Both the position numbers and the translations under genes were made by a program. A DNA stretch of 23,472 bases, from positions 1 through 23,472 of the forward strand of contig JAXDBN010000152.1 of NCBI GenBank assembly GCA_034678805.1, read 5' to 3'. Under the pieces are notes generated by a model. The model was not told the origin of the DNA. It made no database searches and worked only from the letters and a program-made list of their open reading frames with translations. Shown here piece after piece: positions 22,763 through 23,472 of the stretch (position 1 is the stretch's first letter; every line of letters begins with the position of its first letter). Origin of the DNA: PHAA01 sp034678805 (GTDB lineage: Bacteria > Bacillota > Syntrophomonadia > Syntrophomonadales > Syntrophomonadaceae).

Positions 22763-23472
22763 GTGGTTTCTCCAGAAGACAAAAAATTGATGGAAGAAAT
22801 AATACGCCTTAAAGTCGAAAAATCCATTTACATTATTGCCCACTATTATCAGCGCGGTGAAATTCAGGACGTAGCTGATTTCGTAGGAGACTCCTATGCA
22901 ATGGCGGTGGCTGCCAAAAATTCCCCGCTGGATACCATACTGGTGGCCGGCGTGGATTTCATGGCCGAATCGGCGGCTATCCTTTGCCCCGGCAAGACGG
23001 TATTGTCGCCGGAACCTACAGCAACTTGTCCAATGGCCAATAGCATCAATGTCAGCGATGTATTACGATTCAAAACCGAGCATCCTGAGGGTTTAGTGGT
23101 TAGCTACGTCAACACCCCGGCCGTAATAAAGGCGGTCAGTGATGTTTGCGTAACTTCCTCCAACGCCGCCAAAATTGTCGCCAAGCTGCCCAAGGATGTG
23201 CCCATTTTCTTCATACCCGATGAAAACCTGGGCCAGTATGTAGCAGGTAAATTACAGCGGCCGCTGGATTTTTTCCCGTCCCGCTGTCCCATTCATGCCG
23301 CCCTGACCCGGGAAGATATATTGCAGAAAAAGGAACAGTATCCAGAGGCACCCGTCCTGGTGCATCCGGAATGTGCTCCCGAGGTAATTGCCCTGGCTGA
23401 TTATGTTGGCAGTACCGCGGGTATAATTGATTATGCCTCCCAATCCGATAAGAAGGATTTGATAATCGGGAC
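22763..23472 (+). CDS. nadA: Quinolinate synthase, C-terminus outside the window
   Basis: Condenses iminoaspartate with dihydroxyacetone phosphate to quinolinate in NAD synthesis, using a [4Fe-4S] cluster. The first 236 residues are visible. Family motifs: AHYYQRGEIQDVADFVGDS (26-44), DFMAESA (65-71), ATCPMANS (87-94) with cluster ligand C89, SYVNTPA (115-121), TSSNAA (132-137), PDENLG (153-158), SRCPIHA with ligand C176, and HPEC (201-204). The C89-C176 spacing of 87 equals that in characterised NadA proteins; the third ligand would lie just beyond the window. The start is GTG at 22763, 7 nt after AAGGAGGTG. It follows fdhD by 12 nt and is probably followed by nadB and nadC. Confidence 0.96.
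   Translation, partial: MVSPEDKKLMEEIIRLKVEKSIYIIAHYYQRGEIQDVADFVGDSYAMAVAAKNSPLDTILVAGVDFMAESAAILCPGKTVLSPEPTATCPMANSINVSDVLRFKTEHPEGLVVSYVNTPAVIKAVSDVCVTSSNAAKIVAKLPKDVPIFFIPDENLGQYVAGKLQRPLDFFPSRCPIHAALTREDILQKKEQYPEAPVLVHPECAPEVIALADYVGSTAGIIDYASQSDKKDLIIG

Overview
The window looks like a chromosomal stretch from an anaerobic, spore-forming Gram-positive bacterium (Bacillota, Clostridia/Syntrophomonas/Peptococcaceae-like). The grounds are a glmS ribozyme, a cdaA-cdaR-glmM-glmS cluster, a SpoIID-domain protein, a clostridial 2[4Fe-4S] ferredoxin, an EFR1-type flavodoxin-ferredoxin, FdhD, frequent TTG/GTG starts, strong GGAGG ribosome sites, and TTGACA/TATAAT promoters. The exact genus cannot be fixed from the sequence alone. 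No phage, CRISPR array, intact IS element, rRNA or tRNA was found.

Layout, left to right. 1-3207 (minus strand): the 5' part of a cation diffusion facilitator, a coupled membrane protein/XRE regulator pair, a flavodoxin-ferredoxin and a YjbQ family protein. 3208-3760: a gene-free stretch full of inverted repeats, either an unknown structured RNA or a decayed element. 3761-4781: a gamma-carbonic-anhydrase-like protein and a PaaI-type thioesterase. 4923-10347: cdaA, cdaR (ybbR), glmM and glmS, with a glmS ribozyme whose predicted cut lies 3 nt after the glmM stop. 10517-11149: thiamine pyrophosphokinase. 11331-11507 (plus): ferredoxin. 11569-12027 (minus): trmL. 12215-13204 (plus): SpoIID-like lipoprotein. 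13263-17963 (minus): livK-livH-livM-livG, followed by an EamA-family exporter where livF would be expected. 18162-21102 (minus): CPBP protease, FmdB-like zinc ribbon, HAD hydrolase, rnhA and a YkgJ-type cysteine-cluster protein, ending at a perfect terminator. 21239-23472 (plus): an unknown membrane-anchored protein, fdhD, and the start of nadA, which runs off the window.

Functional links. CdaA and its regulator CdaR control c-di-AMP. GlmM and GlmS make glucosamine-1-phosphate for peptidoglycan, and the ribozyme lets glucosamine-6-phosphate shut off glmS separately from the genes upstream. The liv genes import branched-chain amino acids, and the coupled DMT protein may export the same or related compounds. 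Points most worth following up: the intercistronic glmS ribozyme with an enlarged arm, the liv operon without livF, the 19-bp inverted repeat between livK and livH, the FdhD without its cysteine motif, and the hairpin-rich region at 3208-3760.
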